DNA of 64,000 bases, from assembly GCF_030063185.1 (NCBI RefSeq), contig NZ_JASISP010000007.1, forward strand, positions 1 to 64,000, given 5' to 3'. The notes under the pieces were generated by a model that did no database searches, was not told where the DNA came from, and saw nothing but the letters and a program-made list of their open reading frames with translations. This stretch comes from Arthrobacter sp. H35-D1 (lineage in GTDB: Bacteria; Actinomycetota; Actinomycetes; Actinomycetales; Micrococcaceae). The position numbers and the translations under genes were made by a program. Every line of letters starts with the position of its first letter. The first letter of the stretch is position 1. This document shows positions 61,501 through 64,000 of this stretch, one piece after another.

Positions 61501-63429
61501 CTGGGTGCCACCGTGGCCGGTCACGAGATCCGCGTGAGCGTTCCTCCCGGCGAGCAGGTGCGCGTTGCTTTGTCCAGCACGTTGGTTCCGGCCTCGCTGG
61601 AGAAGTTTGGGCTGTGGCGCTCGCACCTGGCCAGCGTGGCCACCGCGGAGGACGGCTACACCACCGATGAGGTGGTGGCCGCGGCCGCGCTCATGCGCGC
61701 GGCGACCTCCGGCTGGACGTGGTGGCTGACCCCGGCGGCGGAAGTGCGGCTGGTCCATGCCGTGCCTGTTCCGGTGCGCGCCCCGGAATTGCGGGGGCTT
61801 GAGGTGTTCCTGCGTCCGCCCGGGCGATCGGTGGCTGCGCTCACGGGACTGGTGGACGTCCATGGTGCCAGCACCGACACGCTGCTGGTTCGGGCCCAGT
61901 GGAGCGAAACCATCGACGACGTGGCGGCTGCCGGTCCGCAGGTGGTGGCCAAGTCCGACGTCGTTGTTCGCTCGTCGGTCGCAGACGGGGAACGCACCGG
62001 GGTGCTGTATCTCTTCGACTTTTTGCCCGCAGCGGCGTTGGTACGGCAACTGGACGGCATGGGCTTCCACAAGATGGTGCAGGCGTTCACCAACACGCAT
62101 TACAGGCGAGTCACCTACGTGCCGTCCGGGACAACCAGGTACGCCGAATACTTCCCGCAGCGGCCCATCCCCGATGACCAAGGTCTCGCTGGGGCGCCTG
62201 TGGTGCTGGACATTCCTTCGTCGGCCAGGCCCGCCGCGCCGCTGGTCCTGGACGCTGTGCCGCTGCTGCGCTGGGAGCAGGGAGCCGAGTCGGGGGATCC
62301 GTTCGGCTGGCGGCAGGTGCGCCGTTCCGGCGTCCGTCTGTGGCTGGCGCGCCCGTGGTTCTCCTCGGGGGAGGGCGAACTGCTGGGAGTCCTCGTTTTC
62401 GATCCGCAGAAGTGGGTGGAGCTGCCGGATGGATCTTGGAGGACGCGGGCCAAGGACGTGCAAGCGCCGGACGGGGCCACGAGCCTCTGGGGGGCCGATC
62501 CGATCATGCAGCACGGCGGAACCGCGACGCAAGCCACGGTGCCGCCGCTGCTCACGTTCGGGCAGCTGGTGCTGGATGAGGCGGAGACGGCCGCGGCTTC
62601 AGGGGCCGGCGTCAAGCCTCCGCTCGGCGGGAAAATGCCCGGTGGGCGCAACCGCGGGTGGCCCAAGGGCCCGGGCAACCCGGTTGCAGCTGCTATCTTG
62701 CCGCTGCGCGATGTGCGCGAGCACCCTTCTGTGCGGGTGCTGGGATACCAACCCGAGTATGACCTGGAGCAAGGCCGCTGGTTTGTGGACATCGCGCTGC
62801 AGGAGACCCCCGCATTGTGGCCGTTCGTGCGGCTGGCCGTGGCACGGTACCAGCCGCAGTCGATCCCGGGCAGCGAGCTTTCACCGGTGGCGCTCTCCAG
62901 CTGGGTGCAGCCGCTGCCCGCACGGACGTTGACTGTGGGCCGGCCGGACAGGACACACGTCCAAGTGACCCTGACGGGCGTGGTCAGCTGGTTGCGCTGG
63001 GATCCGCACGGTGCGCCGGAGTTCCCCGCGGAGTTGCTCAGTGCCGACACGCCCACGGGGGAGGCGGCCACGAGGGCCTCGCGGCTGCAACAGTCCCGGA
63101 CAGTGCGCGCAACTGTGCAAAGTCGAGCCCCGGGCGCCGGGGACCTGGAGTGGGAGACGGTTTCCAGCACTGTGCTGCTCGCGGTCAGCGTTGAGGAGAC
63201 CGGGGAATGCCACGCCAGCTGGACCGGAGCGGTGGCCCTGCCCGAAACTGCCGGGACCCCGGATGGGGATGCCGCCGGATACCCGGGCCTGCGCCGGCCC
63301 GGGGGTGCGCCGTCACAGTGGCGGGTGTTGGTGGAGGAGCACGAGTTGCTCGACGCCGACCCGGAGACACCCGGGGATGCCAATTCGCTGGTGCGGCGGC
63401 TGGTCTATGCGGACACGGTACCGTTGTAG
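58552..63429 (+). CDS. Giant uncharacterised protein 2
   Basis: 1625 residues from the ATG at 58552 with AAAGGAGA upstream. No signal peptide, membrane helix or nuclease/protease motif seen. The N-terminus (ALADDAPFHLTVFITHKLVGG-like, exact start STTVLATALPYSLADDAPF) is beta-rich. A fibronectin-type-III-like segment is at about 575-620 (SLPRLRYGTSYAFRVLAVDL, AGNSIP). An Ala/Arg-rich helical part spans 630-770. A Pro-Tyr-Leu-Pro-Asp-Pro segment (about 928-946) and repeated Trp-containing beta segments follow to the C-terminus. It is 31 bases after giant protein 1 on the same strand and clearly co-transcribed. No family assigned; a structural scaffold or extracellular/assembly component is the simplest guess. 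Confidence 0.85.
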   Translation: MSTTVLATALPYSLADDAPFHLTVFITHKLVGGGALLSDHPAAAGWVDTLAGCTFDLVTSLDPNASLPLRVVSVPDSAAWTAVLPPETPVAAFPTPVLSGETWRTNPASRMSDHAVDLHLAAITAAPALRPGLEGDPVAGGLLETLANLDQGGPLHRLLQGADARARRALALPDQRLRDALTTLGPLDEFDETVPDRLHGRALPPLPPYQSEIADTPSPIQLLLDDRDADVRVTGQLDGLLGEDLSADPKLQLITDAHAMRRYYERPEQPQPEPRTEPDPNAPPTPRPDRPQHDFHAKAAAFGSTPVLLRRLGLAVDVVLDGLDGASARAALAGATWVSVSISSPHADLEVLPPRRTAAQVDGPVFTAQSTPAWVGGALPLGREEWVVLDTDPDASGLKLDQHARNLSRQYASEANGDPATSAPGTLRATGFAIARRDRAAQVRGRVQAAETLADDGGHELLLDDVVRGIRVEVWDDATEQWHSLHRRTVGVTAEPGGVAVLDDTLDVGFLQLSALNSGPGGAAAGYYLHEVVAGWDGWSLSAPRPGLTIVHVEPPAPDGATEAVVATVPDPPLDGAQVTSRVEPASLPRLRYGTSYAFRVLAVDLAGNSIPQPPQPLPAAPAEQIAVDAAQAQLDRLRAGYARRDGAGVAAGLRGAVIEHLRTKGRARGNAGLPGELRSGDERLDATLENLVAQAAQLRHPAPAQGLFHGLLAASRILAESRRAPRVRPQLDIGADAFARLARNEDLQLPDALRLATAAMVTAPRPYLRWEPVPAPAIVARVELGTGEQTALLVVRSGMPAGEDAEGEGADTRTSAERHLAPPKATQLEAEAAGKFDAAIGTGDAAEIRRLYAVALAERGTLLDQFAPSLADARTTEEQPGIALAERPGADTGSAHRATLAQITADRGRPIGEGQYVIHDTDALRLPYLPDPYASGVSLVFYAAGAPHALPEPQALQSVTVPYPGQWPSLQPLRLVLVPGEVLGATVAGHEIRVSVPPGEQVRVALSSTLVPASLEKFGLWRSHLASVATAEDGYTTDEVVAAAALMRAATSGWTWWLTPAAEVRLVHAVPVPVRAPELRGLEVFLRPPGRSVAALTGLVDVHGASTDTLLVRAQWSETIDDVAAAGPQVVAKSDVVVRSSVADGERTGVLYLFDFLPAAALVRQLDGMGFHKMVQAFTNTHYRRVTYVPSGTTRYAEYFPQRPIPDDQGLAGAPVVLDIPSSARPAAPLVLDAVPLLRWEQGAESGDPFGWRQVRRSGVRLWLARPWFSSGEGELLGVLVFDPQKWVELPDGSWRTRAKDVQAPDGATSLWGADPIMQHGGTATQATVPPLLTFGQLVLDEAETAAASGAGVKPPLGGKMPGGRNRGWPKGPGNPVAAAILPLRDVREHPSVRVLGYQPEYDLEQGRWFVDIALQETPALWPFVRLAVARYQPQSIPGSELSPVALSSWVQPLPARTLTVGRPDRTHVQVTLTGVVSWLRWDPHGAPEFPAELLSADTPTGEAATRASRLQQSRTVRATVQSRAPGAGDLEWETVSSTVLLAVSVEETGECHASWTGAVALPETAGTPDGDAAGYPGLRRPGGAPSQWRVLVEEHELLDADPETPGDANSLVRRLVYADTVPL

Positions 63430-63533
63430 GGATTCCGCGGACGGGACGGCATGGGTTCGGCGCTCTTGCGTGGGTCATGAAGTTCCCACAAAAACGGTGG
63501 GCAAACCAACGGAAGAAGATGAGAAGGCCATCA

Positions 63534-64000
63534 ATGTCCACCAGGCATCCTGTTCTCTTGCTCGTCAACCCCAACACGAACGGGTCAACCACCCGAATGA
63601 TGAGGGATTTGGCCGCCGCAGAACTGTCCGAGACCGGACTGGAAGTTGTGGGCATGACGGCTCTTCAGGGGCCGAGGATGCTCGTAGGCCCGGAGGACTT
63701 GGCTGCTTCCGGAGAATACGTTCAAGCAGTGGTGCGAACCTACCTCGCCGGTCTCCATGGATCGGATGTGGCAGCCGTGATGGTGGCGGCCATGGGCGAC
63801 CCCGGGCGCCGGGAGCTGGGCAACGAGCTGGGAATTCCCGTGGTCGGAATCGGGGAAGCCGCGATCTGGTCGGCATCCAAGAACGGGCGGAACTTTGGAA
63901 TGGCCACCAGCACCCCGCTCTTGGTGGATTCCTTGTCCCGGCTGGTATCTGAACATGGGCGGGATGCCCAGTTCTGCGGTGTGCAGCTGACGGCCTCAGA
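63534..64000 (+). CDS. Asp/Glu/hydantoin racemase-family protein (partial)
   Basis: ATG at 63534; the frame is open to the window end (155 codons visible of a usual ~230). N-terminus HPVLLLVNPNTNGSTTRMM is the family hallmark. The segment AAVMVAAMGDPGRRELGNELGIPVVGIGEAAIWSASKNGRNFG corresponds to the IACFGDPG...VVGIGEA region. At the position of the first catalytic Cys there is Ala (AAMGDPG). The second Cys lies beyond the window. It may racemise hydantoin or allantoin-like substrates, or be a non-racemase relative. It starts 104 bases after giant protein 2. Confidence 0.85.
   Translation, partial: MSTRHPVLLLVNPNTNGSTTRMMRDLAAAELSETGLEVVGMTALQGPRMLVGPEDLAASGEYVQAVVRTYLAGLHGSDVAAVMVAAMGDPGRRELGNELGIPVVGIGEAAIWSASKNGRNFGMATSTPLLVDSLSRLVSEHGRDAQFCGVQLTAS

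Noticed and set aside
62115-63383. 422-codon minus-strand open frame in giant protein 2
   Set aside because: Ser/Thr/Arg-rich shadow; the plus-strand frame is continuous with a proper start and operon context.

Overview
The window is high-GC actinobacterial DNA. Its gene content points to Micrococcaceae (Arthrobacter or a close relative): a mycothiol-dependent-type enzyme, a cyclic-di-AMP riboswitch ahead of an M23 peptidase, DosR-like regulation and many translationally coupled ATGA/GTGA operons. The genus is an inference. The sequence is chromosomal in character, with several patches of gene debris. I saw no tRNA, rRNA, CRISPR array or intact insertion sequence.

Layout. 1-5500: a decayed tyrosine integrase, a NarL-type two-component system with a membrane protein, then a second set of excisionase/integrase remnants. 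5506-7585: a DUF1684 protein and an old-yellow-enzyme alkene reductase. 8041-10933: a coupled one-carbon folate operon (formate-THF ligase, cyclodeaminase-type enzyme, membrane protein). 10934-14504: a deleted pseudogene copy of an APP1 phosphatase, a short-chain dehydrogenase, an MDMPI-fold enzyme, and fragments of a GntR regulator, a 3-hydroxyacyl-CoA dehydrogenase and a pyruvate oxidase. 14505-16118: a glutamate-synthase-like flavoprotein. 16806-17853: a c-di-AMP riboswitch and its M23 peptidase. 18244-26498: an eight-gene complex-I-like operon of membrane subunits only, with an odd cysteine-poor NuoB-like fusion protein and a CsoR-like operator upstream. 26566-30529: lipid-phosphate genes (DUF1206, diacylglycerol-kinase family, PAP2, APP1).

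30645-38866: a fructose-type sugar system. An FrcBCA-like ABC importer, two sugar kinases and a glycerol-dehydrogenase-like enzyme run on the minus strand. A LacI regulator and a class II aldolase diverge from them around a perfect 20-bp palindrome. 39038-43376: a DosR/DosS-like module. Two flavin-reductase-fold proteins, a universal stress protein, a GAF histidine kinase and a response regulator are linked by repeated GGGACTTTGTGCCC boxes. 43547-51278: a fatty-acyl (or other acyl) CoA degradation operon under a divergent TetR regulator with a palindromic operator.

51653-63429: a large ATPase-LuxR regulator followed by two small genes and two giant proteins (about 1097 and 1625 residues) that I cannot assign to any characterised family. 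This cassette is my main candidate for an undescribed system. The complex-I-like operon without any iron-sulfur or NADH subunit is the second candidate. The window ends inside an Asp/Glu/hydantoin racemase-family gene.
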